The notes below the pieces were generated by a model. The model saw nothing but the letters and a program-made list of their open reading frames with translations. It searched no databases and had not been told where the DNA came from. The translations under genes were made by a program, and so were the position numbers. A stretch of 64,000 nt of DNA from Gimesia benthica (GTDB taxonomy: Bacteria; Planctomycetota; Planctomycetia; Planctomycetales; Planctomycetaceae): assembly GCF_009720525.1 (NCBI RefSeq), contig NZ_CP043930.1:4000501-4064500 (forward strand), written 5' to 3'. This document shows positions 1-8,208 of this stretch, in pieces (position 1 is the first letter of the stretch; every line of letters starts with the position of its first letter).

Positions 1-347
1 ACGGGCCAACTCAGTCCCATGACGGCGATTCGGAGCGGCTTACCTGCTCGCTCCCGCTGAACCGTATGGTACACAAATTCACGGGCCACTCGGACGCCGG
101 GAACCGCCTGCACTCGATGGACAAGATTTGGCGGCACACGGGAGATCTCAGCAAACGGTCCTCTGGTACTCTTCTGAACAACCCACAGATCCGCCCCCAC
201 TCGGTCGATCAGCAACGTGGCATCTTCAATCACGCCTCGGTATATGCCCCCCATCCCCATGACGATCATGAGCAGTAGTCCAATACCTACTGTCGTTAAG
301 GCGAAGCGACCGACATTGTGGCGAATGTCCTTGAGAGCAAGCATCAT
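1..347 (-). CDS. ABC transporter permease, MacB/FtsX type (partial, N-terminal 115 residues)
   Basis: Reading the minus strand from 347 gives an open frame to the window edge. It begins MMLALKDIRHNVGRFA and is followed by a hydrophobic segment at about residues 16-38. The next stretch (about 40-115) has the look of a MacB-type periplasmic core domain: IDRVGADLWVVQ, then ISRVPPNLVHRVQAVPGV. Such permeases work with an ATPase and an HlyD-type adaptor, and the adaptor gene is directly upstream, its TGA overlapping this ATG (ATGA). The likely role is export or efflux across the envelope. The substrate cannot be told. The C-terminal half and any ATPase gene lie outside the window. Confidence 0.75.
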   Translation of the reverse strand, partial: MMLALKDIRHNVGRFALTTVGIGLLLMIVMGMGGIYRGVIEDATLLIDRVGADLWVVQKSTRGPFAEISRVPPNLVHRVQAVPGVRVAREFVYHTVQRERAGKPLRIAVMGLSWP

Positions 348-1516
348 CGAACTTGGACCCTCCGCCCTTCGGTAAGGGGTGTCACGTCAGTCGGCACCAG
401 CAAAACTACATCACGCTCCGACAGCCCTGATTGCACTTCGACAACCTCTCGCCCATGCACACCGAGTGTCAACGCTTTCCAGCGGGCATTCCCGTCCTCA
501 TTTACAAAGACTCCTTCGATATTGTCACGACGATGGAGAGCGATCAACGGTATTGTTAAGGCATTGTTTTGTCGGTGAGTTTCGATGTAGACTTCGGCCC
601 GTTGACCGATGGCCCAATTCTCAGGTAACTCGGAGACTTGAACATCCACAACAAGCTCCCGAGTCTCTCGATCCGCCTGTCTGCTAAGCCGAATCACGGT
701 TCCGGGGAAGTTTTGCTCCGGTTGGGAGCGGAACACAATGCGTGCGGGCTGATCGACGCTCAGCTTCGACATCTCAGTTTCATCGACCCATGCGGAAATC
801 CACAGGACGTCTGTGGAAATTAGCGTCAAGACCGCACTGCCGGGAACAGCAATATCACCCGCCTCTCTCTGACGCTCTACAACTAGCCCAGCGAATGGAG
901 CTTTAATCAGCGTGTCCGCCAGCCGTGCCCGGTGATATTCGAGTGTTTTCTCGGCGGCGAGCAGACTTTTCTGCCCCTCGGTAATGGCGGCTTCAGCCCG
1001 TGTCATATCCGCCGTCGCCACCGCCAGCGATTCAACGGCTCGATCCACATCATCCTGTGTCGTAACGTTCTTTACTTTGAGTGACTGCACACGATCATGA
1101 TGCCTCTGTGACTGCTCTAGCACCGCAATCGTTCTTTTCTTGTCAGCCAAGAGCCTTCCAAGTGCGGCATTCGCCGCTTCCACGTTCGCTAAAGCAATCT
1201 CAACCTGTTGCTGGAGTTCTTCGTCATCGAGCCGTACAAGCAACTTTCCTCGCTCGACCTTGTCCCCCTGATCCACGAGGACTTCACCGATCCGCCCGGC
1301 TATCTTTGGGCTGATCGTCGTGGAGACCCGAGCCTCAAGCGTTCCGGTTCCCATGACCTCCGACACAACAGTTTTGCGAGTAGGAGAGATCCCTTGAACG
1401 CTCATCGGTGCAAATTTTATCTGGTAGACGATACCGCCCATAATGATTGCTAGGACGGGCCAGCGTCCCAGCTTCCATAACCAGCCAAGTTTCAAACCTG
1501 CATTCTGTTCACTCAT
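344..1516 (-). CDS. HlyD-family efflux adaptor (membrane fusion protein)
   Basis: This 390-residue protein has one N-terminal membrane segment (about 17-32, WPVLAIIMGGIVYQI). A lipoyl-like half motif follows (ISPKIAGRIGEVLVDQGDKV, about 68-87), then a long alpha-helical hairpin rich in E/A/Q (about 100-200) and the second lipoyl half (IKAPFAGLVVER), with a beta-barrel region to the end. This is the standard layout of periplasmic adaptors that link an inner-membrane pump to the outside. It overlaps the cupin gene upstream and the ABC permease gene downstream by ATGA, so translation is probably coupled and the partner pump is probably the permease at 1-347. Substrate unknown. Confidence 0.85.
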   Translation of the reverse strand: MSEQNAGLKLGWLWKLGRWPVLAIIMGGIVYQIKFAPMSVQGISPTRKTVVSEVMGTGTLEARVSTTISPKIAGRIGEVLVDQGDKVERGKLLVRLDDEELQQQVEIALANVEAANAALGRLLADKKRTIAVLEQSQRHHDRVQSLKVKNVTTQDDVDRAVESLAVATADMTRAEAAITEGQKSLLAAEKTLEYHRARLADTLIKAPFAGLVVERQREAGDIAVPGSAVLTLISTDVLWISAWVDETEMSKLSVDQPARIVFRSQPEQNFPGTVIRLSRQADRETRELVVDVQVSELPENWAIGQRAEVYIETHRQNNALTIPLIALHRRDNIEGVFVNEDGNARWKALTLGVHGREVVEVQSGLSERDVVLLVPTDVTPLTEGRRVQVR

Positions 1517-1857
1517 GAATTACCGTCTGCCGATTTCCGTAATATTGTTAGCAGGAAGGAAGAATCTGCGACGGCTTCAAGCTTGTGTGGTTCTCCTGCC
1601 GCCAGATAGAGCATGTCACCCGCCCGCAGCTTTTTTGGCTCTCCCATTGTTGTGAACGTTATGTCTCCTTCCAGACAATGCACGATAATTTCGCCGGGGG
1701 CTTTGTGTTCTGACAAGATTTTGCCTGCCGGAAGGATCATACGAATCATTTCGATGTGTGGTGTCTGGAAGAGCGTCTTGGTTCTGGACGCCACCAATTG
1801 GTCCGTCAGAGGCCGTACATCAATTACTTCACCCGGTTGTGCGTGGGGAATGGCCAT
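1513..1857 (-). CDS. small single-domain cupin protein
   Basis: From ATG at 1857 this is a 114-residue protein; GAGGT lies a few bases upstream, so I prefer this start to the longer frame beginning at 1986. It is a single cupin barrel with H51, E56 and H60 in the first motif (EHKAPGEIIVHCLEG) and H91 in the second (AGEPHKLEAV), the set that usually binds a metal. Small cupins of this type bind or sense small ligands or act as simple oxygenases. The gene sits between the NO reductase and the efflux adaptor and overlaps the latter by ATGA, so it belongs to the same operon. Its exact substrate is not visible. Confidence 0.75.
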   Translation of the reverse strand: MAIPHAQPGEVIDVRPLTDQLVASRTKTLFQTPHIEMIRMILPAGKILSEHKAPGEIIVHCLEGDITFTTMGEPKKLRAGDMLYLAAGEPHKLEAVADSSFLLTILRKSADGNS

Positions 1858-1873
1858 AAATACCTCTATTTTT

Positions 1874-2029
1874 CTAGTTTGGTGATGAGAGATGGGCAGT
1901 TTGGATTCCGCCATTCTTGACTTTGTGAAGCTTCGACAGCACGTTTTGCTTTGGAAACCCCAGCGATTTTCCACCGCAGGAGCCAAAGCCCCAATCAGGA
2001 ACAGAAGTTTCCAGAGAATATTCGGTCAT
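1874..2029 (-). CDS. 51-residue DUF542/ScdA_N-like peptide, probably shortened
   Basis: ATG at 2029 overlaps the TGA of the NO reductase gene (ATGA), and the frame runs 51 codons to TAG. The middle reads VPDW, then SCGGKSL, then QNVLSKLHKV. Those three blocks, in that order, resemble DUF542 (ScdA_N), the short domain that precedes hemerythrin in iron-sulfur / nitrosative-stress repair proteins. Compared with the family as I remember it, about a dozen residues are missing between the DW and CGGKSL blocks, and several more after CGGKSL. It may be a natural short form or an eroded gene. The coupled position in an NO-reductase operon supports a true gene. No search was run. Confidence 0.45.
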   Translation of the reverse strand: MTEYSLETSVPDWGFGSCGGKSLGFPKQNVLSKLHKVKNGGIQTAHLSSPN

Positions 2030-4254
2030 GAGTTTTCAACCTTCTTGAACGAGTGCCCCGTTTTAAGCCCTGCCACGAAAAGGACAAGAGCTACGGCTCC
2101 AAAGAAGAACACTGTGTCACCCGGTACTCGCATCCACCTCAAGGTTTGCATTAGATCGGTTTGCATGAATTCGCTGCTCCGGGCAAACCAATAGCTGTGT
2201 TCTACGGAAGCTTTTGTTTGTAGAAGTCCGACAGGCAACAGGCTCAGAACACACATCGCCATCAAACCACCGTTCAATGACCAGAATGAGAACCGCAGCA
2301 AGCCATCCTTCCATTCCTTGCCGGGGATCAAGACTCGTAAGCAAATGAGCATAAGTCCGATACCCAACATCCCATACACCCCGAATAAGGCCGCATGACC
2401 GTGTAGTGGTGTCGTGTTAAGCCCCTGCATGTAGTACAGGGCAATTGGCGGATTAATCATAAAGCCGAAGAGTCCCGCTCCGACCATATTCCAGAAGGCG
2501 ACTGCAACAAAGAAATAGATTGGCCACTTATACCGTTGTACCCACGGTGATGTTCTGGAACGTCGCAGGTCCTCGGTAGCATCGAATCCAATCAAGACCA
2601 ATGGGACAACTTCTAAAGCACTAAAGACCGATCCCCAAACAAGTGCGACGGTCGGAGTACCCGAAAAGTAAAGATGATGACAGGTGCCGATGATTCCACC
2701 TGAAAGAAAGATCGTGGCCGACAAGAGAGCCGCTGCGGCGGCGATACCCGGTCGAATCAGATTGAGACGCATGAAAATAAAGGCTATGACCGTGGTAGCG
2801 AAGACCTCAAAGAACCCTTCCACCCACAGGTGAACCACCCACCATCGCCAATATTCGACCATCGACAGGTGAGAATGTTGTCCCCACGTCAAACCTGCAC
2901 CATAGAACAATGCAATAGCTCCAGTGGCGACCGCCAAGAGAGCGACCAGTTGTTTTGTATCGCCAGTTTTGCGTAAGGCGGGAAGCAGCACACGGATCAT
3001 CAGAATCAGCCAGAGCAGTAATCCAACCATCAGGGCGATCTGCCAGACCCGCCCCAGATCGACATACTCGTAACCTTGATGACCAAAGTAGAACGAAACC
3101 GTATCGGTCATCTTGTTCTGGATGCTCAACCATTCACCCGTGAGCGATCCGACCACGACCAGTAATAATGCCCCAAATAATACGTTGACACCAAGTCGTT
3201 GAAACCTTGGTTCTTCACCGCTGACGAGCGGGCCGATGAATAGCCCTGCCGCCAACCAAGCGGTAGCGATCCAGAACAGCCCCATCTGAACATGCCATGT
3301 TCGGGACACGCTGTAAGGTAGCCATTCGGAAAGCGGAAAACCGTAGAAACCGTCACCTTCCACACCGTAGTGTGCCGTCACAACCCCGAGAAGCATTTGT
3401 ACGAGGATCAGGGCTGAAACGACCCAAAAATATTTGATTGTGGCTTTTTGAGATGCAGTGGCTTCCCAGAGTGCGAGTGGATCATTTTCTGGAGGAGTTG
3501 GCTCCTCTTCCTCATTTCGCTTCGAGGCATACCACCATGCCATCGCTGAGATTCCTGCCAGCAGCATGATGATGCTTACGCCGGTCCAGACAACCGTGTC
3601 GCCGGTAGGCCGGTTGCCTATCAGTGGTTCGTGGGGCCAGTTGCTGGTATATGTACTGATGTCATTAGGGCGGTCGGTCGAGGCGGCCCACGCCGTCCAG
3701 AAAAAGAAAGCCGACAACTTGCGGAGTCGATCCGGGTCAGAAACCGCTCCCGCAGGAATAGCATAGTCAGTGTTCCCTTCCGAGAAGACTTCGGTGTAAT
3801 GGGCAAGATTGGACTCGAACGCCTCGACTCGAATGGGATCAATCGTGACCGTGCCGGTAGATGGATCGTACGTGTTCGTGTGCAGTAGTTTGGTCAGACG
3901 AGCAACAAGTTGAGCCTTTTGTTCGCTGTCGAGTTTTTCGAACTCGATGTTGTGATCAGCTTTCGCCCAACGGTCAAGAATAAAAACGGCTTCCCGATGT
4001 AGCCAGTCCGCAGTCCAGTCGGGAGCAACATAGCTACCGTGCCCCCAGATCGACCCGACTTCCATGCCTCCCATTGATTGCCAGACATTCTGCCCGGCAG
4101 TGATCTCGCCACTACCAATGAATGTCTGGCCGTCCGTCATCACAATTTTCTCAGGGATAGGTGGCATCTCCTGATAGATACGAGTGCCAATCCACCCAAG
4201 GACAAGAAATGACAATACCATCACAGCCACAAACGCCATCCACAATCGTTTCAT
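2026..4254 (-). CDS. norZ: quinol-dependent nitric oxide reductase (qNOR), single-subunit
   Basis: At 742 residues this is the length of fused quinol-type NorB. It reduces two NO to N2O in the cytoplasmic membrane with electrons from quinol. Visible ligands fit the family: H321 (RTWHVQMG) for the low-spin heme, the HLWVE motif (H475, E479) plus H526-H527 (TCHHLYF) for the non-heme iron, and HGH (H618, H620) for the hemes. The N-terminal third is a soluble domain held by a membrane helix (about 7-25), replacing the NorC subunit and lacking a CxxCH, as expected for qNOR. AAGGTGAG lies just ahead of the ATG. The MerR gene is 22 bases upstream in the same direction. The role is NO detoxification or denitrification. 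Confidence 0.93.
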   Translation of the reverse strand: MKRLWMAFVAVMVLSFLVLGWIGTRIYQEMPPIPEKIVMTDGQTFIGSGEITAGQNVWQSMGGMEVGSIWGHGSYVAPDWTADWLHREAVFILDRWAKADHNIEFEKLDSEQKAQLVARLTKLLHTNTYDPSTGTVTIDPIRVEAFESNLAHYTEVFSEGNTDYAIPAGAVSDPDRLRKLSAFFFWTAWAASTDRPNDISTYTSNWPHEPLIGNRPTGDTVVWTGVSIIMLLAGISAMAWWYASKRNEEEEPTPPENDPLALWEATASQKATIKYFWVVSALILVQMLLGVVTAHYGVEGDGFYGFPLSEWLPYSVSRTWHVQMGLFWIATAWLAAGLFIGPLVSGEEPRFQRLGVNVLFGALLLVVVGSLTGEWLSIQNKMTDTVSFYFGHQGYEYVDLGRVWQIALMVGLLLWLILMIRVLLPALRKTGDTKQLVALLAVATGAIALFYGAGLTWGQHSHLSMVEYWRWWVVHLWVEGFFEVFATTVIAFIFMRLNLIRPGIAAAAALLSATIFLSGGIIGTCHHLYFSGTPTVALVWGSVFSALEVVPLVLIGFDATEDLRRSRTSPWVQRYKWPIYFFVAVAFWNMVGAGLFGFMINPPIALYYMQGLNTTPLHGHAALFGVYGMLGIGLMLICLRVLIPGKEWKDGLLRFSFWSLNGGLMAMCVLSLLPVGLLQTKASVEHSYWFARSSEFMQTDLMQTLRWMRVPGDTVFFFGAVALVLFVAGLKTGHSFKKVENS

Positions 4255-4276
4255 CTGTTACTCACCTTATGAATAG

Positions 4277-4702
4277 TTAGTCACAAGCCTTCTTGTTTTT
4301 CCGAGGCTCATCGAGTCCCAGCCATAGTGGGCATTCATCTACAGTATTTCGGCCTTCACACTGGTTTATGATTTTTTTCAGCGACCGCTTCATCTTCTGG
4401 AGCAATCGAATCTTGTCTTCAATATTTGCGATTTTCTTTTCGGCTCGCTGTCGAACATGGACGCACTTCGTATTCACGTCGAACCACAGTCCAAGGAGTT
4501 CTTTGATCTCAGCAAGTGTGAATCCAAGTTCCTTGGCATTTCGAATGAACAGTAAGCGAGACACCACCGACTCGTCATACTGGCGGAATCCCGATGGACG
4601 ACGCTCCGGTTCGGCTAACAATCCTTGCCGCTCGTAGTAGCGAATCGTTTCGACCCCGACTTCTGATCGTTTTGCAACCTCACCGATTTTTAATGCACTC
4701 AC
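4277..4702 (-). CDS. MerR-family regulator with a mercury-type cysteine triad
   Basis: The N-terminal winged helix is clear (IGEVAKRSEVGVETIRYYER), followed by the dimerisation helix and a short metal-binding end. GTG at 4702 is preferred because GAGGA lies nine bases upstream; the in-frame GTG at 4711 would leave no spacing. Counted from 4711 the cysteines are C83, C118 and C127. Their spacing (35, 9) equals that of C82, C117 and C126 in Tn501 MerR, and the last is in the context ECPL as in MerR. Such proteins bind a thiol-reactive metal and untwist a long-spacer promoter. That promoter is directly upstream, so it should regulate itself and the NO reductase operon. The inducer could be Hg, another soft metal, or NO. 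Confidence 0.88.
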   Translation of the reverse strand: MSALKIGEVAKRSEVGVETIRYYERQGLLAEPERRPSGFRQYDESVVSRLLFIRNAKELGFTLAEIKELLGLWFDVNTKCVHVRQRAEKKIANIEDKIRLLQKMKRSLKKIINQCEGRNTVDECPLWLGLDEPRKNKKACD

Positions 4703-4728
4703 TAGTGACACTCCTCATTCGGATACTG

Positions 4729-4760
4729 ATTATACACTCTGTACCATACTACAGAGTCAA
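4729..4760 (-). promoter_or_regulatory. MerR-type promoter/operator of the NO reductase operon
   Basis: On the minus strand the -35 is TTGACT (4755-4760) and the -10 is TATAAT (4729-4734), with a 20-bp spacer instead of the usual 17. The spacer region carries a perfect 8-bp inverted repeat, ACTCTGTA at 4750-4757 and TACAGAGT at 4736-4743 as read on minus, separated by six bases. A stretched spacer with a centred dyad is the hallmark of MerR-activated promoters. The half sites resemble the mer operator (TTGACTCCGTAC). The first start codon of the regulator is about 18 bases downstream of the -10. Confidence 0.88.
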
Positions 4761-4975
4761 GTGTCAGATGGCGATATTATTTACCGGAAGATCAAGATGC
4801 TGCACAATTTGGAAAGAGTATAATCATGGAAATCTCTCCGTATGTATCACTCGGATCTCAAAGTCGAAGGAAGCGAAACCAGAACGCAGTCAAGTGGAAT
4901 GAGAGCACCACGTTTATTGTTGGTCAGATATTATTTGAAATTACAAAAGAGAGTATTTTCTGTTCGAAAAAAGTC

Positions 4976-5785
4976 TCACTTCACAGACTTAATTAGTGCT
5001 TCTTTTGCCTTGCGTGACATCGCCTTAATTTCCAGTTCACGCTTTAAAGCCATACTTCGTGTGGCTTGGATTTCATGGTACACCATGCTGACTGGAAGAC
5101 GGCTACGGGTATAGCGTGAAGCTGTACCTGCATTGTGCTGCTCACACCTTCGTTTCAAATCAGTCGTAATACCTGTGTACAAGGAATCATCAGCACATCT
5201 GAGAATATAGACAAACCAGTCTGTGGGATTGTCCGCTGCATCATCTTCTTTCAGGTCTGATTCAGCTATTTCTATTTTCCTCGATTCCACCATCCTCCGA
5301 AACACATCTTCTGGTCTGCCATATCCATCTGATTTTGTCTCAGTAATAGATGACAACAGAAAATCATTCAGCTTAAAACCCACTTCATGTGGTGACATCT
5401 GACATTCAATCAGCAAGCTCTGGGCACATAACACCAACTGATTCATCGAGCTGGTCACAGAACGATTTAAGGATTTCGCAAATTGAACCGTTTTAAATTC
5501 AGGAACTATAAATTTTCTAAATGCCCATTGATTGGCGTCATCGGCTGTGAAATCCCTGATACAGTTCATTGTTTTTTCAGCAAACCGTTTTTGATTTGTA
5601 ACACCTTTAGCTGGCATCACGCACGAATACAGTGATTTTGTATTACTCAGTAAAATGTACTGACGACGATTTACTGGAAAAATGTGACACGACCAGTCAG
5701 CAAAAGGGTTCTGGTGTAAGGGAAGGGCGTCTAATGTGCCAGCTTTGATTTTCTGATTGAGCTTTTGGGAGAGGCGGAAGATCAT
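4976..5785 (-). CDS. DUF6933-like domain fused to a GIY-YIG nuclease domain
   Basis: This 269-residue protein has two parts. Residues 1-150 (start MIFRLSQKLN, then NPFADW and YILLSNTKSLYSCVMPAKG) resemble the DUF6933 family as I recall it, which is normally a stand-alone protein. Residues 190-265 are a small GIY-YIG nuclease of the UPF0213/YhbQ type: FVYILRCADDSLYTGIT, then DLKRRCEQHN and the RxxA-type helix. A charged linker (about 165-188) joins them. YhbQ-type proteins act on DNA or RNA. The N-terminal domain has no known function to me. The gene stands alone on the minus strand upstream of the MerR promoter. No clear Shine-Dalgarno sequence is seen. Confidence 0.7.
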   Translation of the reverse strand: MIFRLSQKLNQKIKAGTLDALPLHQNPFADWSCHIFPVNRRQYILLSNTKSLYSCVMPAKGVTNQKRFAEKTMNCIRDFTADDANQWAFRKFIVPEFKTVQFAKSLNRSVTSSMNQLVLCAQSLLIECQMSPHEVGFKLNDFLLSSITETKSDGYGRPEDVFRRMVESRKIEIAESDLKEDDAADNPTDWFVYILRCADDSLYTGITTDLKRRCEQHNAGTASRYTRSRLPVSMVYHEIQATRSMALKRELEIKAMSRKAKEALIKSVK

Positions 5786-5867
5786 GGTGGTTCGCCAAAA
5801 TTAAGATTATGTTTGAAGAACTGGAGTTGGAGGTGTAATCGACTCGCAGAGCAAGGACAATATCAAT

Positions 5868-5896
5868 AAAAAAAGCCGACGAATCTCGTCGGCTTT
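5868..5896 (-). terminator. rho-independent terminator of the cold-shock gene
   Basis: The stem AAAGCCGACGA / TCGTCGGCTTT has a 3-4 base loop. On the minus strand it is followed by a run of seven T. It lies 25 bases after the stop of the cold-shock-like gene. Confidence 0.85.
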
Positions 5897-5920
5897 ATAT
5901 CTTTCGAAATGTCTTGGTGA

Positions 5921-6118
5921 TTAGATCACATTGACATTTTCCGCTCTTGGTCCCTTTGGTCCTTGTCCCTTGTCGAAAGACACTTGTTGTCCTTCTCGGA
6001 GTTGGTCGTAACTCACCCCTTCAAGGTTCGAACTGTGGAAAAAAATGTCCTCACCGTTCCCCAAGTCGATAAACCCAAATCCTTTGTCCGTCAGTTTTTT
6101 GATCGTACCTTCTGCCAT
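5921..6118 (-). CDS. cold-shock domain protein (CspA-like)
   Basis: The 65-residue protein from ATG at 6118 is a single cold-shock beta barrel. The RNP1-type motif KGFGFIDLGNGEDIFFH (about 12-28) and the tail VSFDKGQGPKGPRAENV are typical. It binds single-stranded RNA or DNA and usually acts as an RNA chaperone. GGATTGAAG lies just ahead of the chosen ATG. A TTG two codons upstream would be another start. RNP1 has isoleucine (FID) where most Csp proteins have a threonine or a basic residue, a common variation. It has its own terminator downstream. Confidence 0.9.
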   Translation of the reverse strand: MAEGTIKKLTDKGFGFIDLGNGEDIFFHSSNLEGVSYDQLREGQQVSFDKGQGPKGPRAENVNVI

Positions 6119-6120
6119 CT

Positions 6121-6279
6121 TCAATCCGATTCATAAAAAATAGTCTTTGAGGTGTCACCTGACACAACAGGTTCAGGCTGTTCAACCTCAGGGACGAGTC
6201 TAACCAGAAACATGGACAAAGCCAAGGAAACGACCACCACGAATAGGAATTGATGGCTGGGATTCTTTGTACGGATCAC
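6121..6279 (-). CDS. possible 52-residue single-span membrane peptide
   Basis: A GTG-started frame on the minus strand ends three bases before the cold-shock start. It has one strong hydrophobic segment (FLFVVVVSLALSMFLVRL, about 12-29) followed by a Pro/Glu-rich tail. No convincing ribosome-binding site precedes the GTG, and the frame is short. It could be a real small membrane protein cotranscribed with the cold-shock gene or a chance frame. Confidence 0.3.
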   Translation of the reverse strand: MIRTKNPSHQFLFVVVVSLALSMFLVRLVPEVEQPEPVVSGDTSKTIFYESD

Positions 6280-6354
6280 CAAGCAGGGCTACAAAAGCGA
6301 AGAGGTACCTCATTTCGAACGATGAAATGGTATCACCGTCACTGCATCTAAACT

Positions 6355-6861
6355 TCATCTTCCGATAATTGATTCATCAATAGGTCCATAAACACGATCT
6401 AGGAGATGCTGTAGAATTTGATGGCGAAAAGACTGACAGTCTTCATAATTATTACGCCACGCACTCCCTCTAAAAAATATCGTACGCCCATCACATGCAT
6501 GCACAGGTGATGGCACATCGAGTACGTGCGATTTTCCTCGGTCAACCAGCACTACAGCTATGCATTGACGAGCCAGTTCTGCAATTGTCATTTCGTCTTC
6601 TTGTGAATAGTTTTGGAGCTGGATTTCTTCGAGAATCCGTACTAACGAATACATCACATAACTTGCATTGGAATGATATTTTGAGAGCCCCTTATTAAAC
6701 CAATTAGCCAGAGGCGAGGAATCTATCAATTTCCACTGAGCATCCCTATATTCAATCAAGAGCTTTAACTTTTGATTAATCTCTTCAATAACCTCTTCTG
6801 CCATTCGTTTTTGTTGTTTAGACTCACGCAAGTATCGTAGGTTGTTCTTTACGGAATTCAC
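6355..6861 (-). CDS. hypothetical protein, 168 residues
   Basis: I do not recognise a family. The first 45 residues are strongly charged and helical (NNLRYLRESKQQKRMAEEVIEEI), so a coiled coil is likely. The rest is mixed alpha/beta with two cysteines near the end. No signal peptide or membrane segment is seen. It is separated from neighbours on both sides and could be a lone island gene. Codon use is AT-rich like the rest of the island. The absence of any frame disruption over 168 codons supports a real gene. Confidence 0.55.
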   Translation of the reverse strand: MNSVKNNLRYLRESKQQKRMAEEVIEEINQKLKLLIEYRDAQWKLIDSSPLANWFNKGLSKYHSNASYVMYSLVRILEEIQLQNYSQEDEMTIAELARQCIAVVLVDRGKSHVLDVPSPVHACDGRTIFFRGSAWRNNYEDCQSFRHQILQHLLDRVYGPIDESIIGR

Positions 6862-7404
6862 TAGTTTTCCTCGGTGAGGCTAAGTCCTAAGCAAGTTTAA
6901 AAAATAACATCTAGATTCTATAGGAAGTAGTTTTTAAATATCATTTTCCTAAATCATCAAATCTCAAGCGAAACCATTTCTCTTAGCTTAATGTTAAATC
7001 TACACCACAGGCCATATCTGTCAAAGTTGGTGACAAGCAGTCAGGGCATTCAATAACCGACATTTTCTCTCCCATTGCTACAACCGAAGATAAAATCACC
7101 AAGGATGATTGTGATTGCGAGAACCGAGAAGATACGCATGACGATAGCCCCTATTTATTGTAAAGCATACCCAACAAGAGATATTTCATAACTGCAATTG
7201 ACGCAGAAAGTAGGAGCGATAAGTATTTATTTGTTACCAAAAGCCATATGTGCACATTCTGTTCTCGGTTAAAGCGAAGTTCAAGCTAAATGTTGAATAA
7301 TAGAGAAACTCTCAGAATGATTTGCAAAATGGTCTTTTTTTGTATTTGCTTTTTCTTGTGATAGGCATCTGTGTTTTGGCTCTATATTTATCCTCTCAGG
7401 ATAA
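6862..7404. other. AT-rich gap with remnants of tiny genes
   Basis: No full gene is seen. On minus, 7050-7139 encodes a 29-residue peptide starting MRIFSVLAITIIL with a lipobox-like IFGC, preceded by AGGGG; it looks like the signal peptide of a small lipoprotein whose body is missing. A second frame just downstream starts MSVIECPDC and resembles the start of a zinc-ribbon protein, also cut short. Both look like decayed fragments. Confidence 0.4.
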
Positions 7405-7572
7405 TTCATAATATTTCACTGTGCCTCCCTCATCATCTGCCTGCACTTCGCAGTCCCCTTTGCATTCTGCGATGATCCCGATCCCATCTGGCAGCTCCGC
7501 AAACTCCCCAGCGTCCACTCAGTCACTTCCACTCCAATCAACTCCAAACCCGAACAGATCATTATCCATCTA

Positions 7573-8205
7573 TTGAGCTGGCACTTTGTTTCCAAAGAGG
7601 ATTTTGCTGCTGACCTATCAGCTTCATCAGATGGCAAATTATCAGAAGAAGAAACCGATGAGCAATATCTTGAATTCTTGGATGATGTCGAAGCGATTCA
7701 GAAAGAGCAGAGACAGATGCTGCGATTCTTGATCAAGCACCACAAGGTTCGATCAGTCCATATGGAAGGGCTGACAGAGAAGAATCTGAATGCATTCAAC
7801 AGTTTTGTAAAAACGCTTCGGGAATTCGAAGTGCCAGATGGTGATGGTGCTTTTGATCTGTTTCTCCGAGAGCAATATCGAAGAGATTTGATGCAACTGG
7901 GAGCGGCAGCTCAGTTGAAGATCTCAAATGAACTGAAATATGTTTTGCCTCTGGAGAATGCTGAGGCTTTTGAAGCAGCTAATCCTGTTGGAAAAGATGG
8001 TTCGATTCACCTTGATAAAATTGCAGAAGAGAGACGGGAAGATGAGATGCTCAAGATCTTATTGAAGGGGCAGGGGATCAAGGTGATCTTGTTGGGCGGC
8101 GGGCATGATCTGACGGATAATTTGAAGCGGATGGAGGTGGATGCAGTTCTGTATGTTCGGGTGAGTACGAAGGCGTATCTGATGGTTGTGAATAACAGGA
8201 ATTAA
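7573..8205 (+). CDS. hypothetical protein, possibly missing its true N-terminus
   Basis: A TTG-started frame gives 210 residues. The mature part is charged and helical and ends with a conserved-looking segment IKVILLGGGHDLTDNL, then VLYVRVSTKAYLMVV. The GGGHDL motif followed by a beta strand recalls GxGH motifs of TraB/ChaN-like proteins, but this is weak. The frame stays open upstream to 7405, and that extra part reads like protein (PIWQLRKLPSV, EQIIIHLLSWHFV) after a hydrophobic stretch, but it has no ATG, GTG or TTG. The original start, probably a signal peptide, may be lost. It ends four bases before the next gene. Confidence 0.5.
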   Translation: MSWHFVSKEDFAADLSASSDGKLSEEETDEQYLEFLDDVEAIQKEQRQMLRFLIKHHKVRSVHMEGLTEKNLNAFNSFVKTLREFEVPDGDGAFDLFLREQYRRDLMQLGAAAQLKISNELKYVLPLENAEAFEAANPVGKDGSIHLDKIAEERREDEMLKILLKGQGIKVILLGGGHDLTDNLKRMEVDAVLYVRVSTKAYLMVVNNRN

Positions 8206-8208
8206 AGA

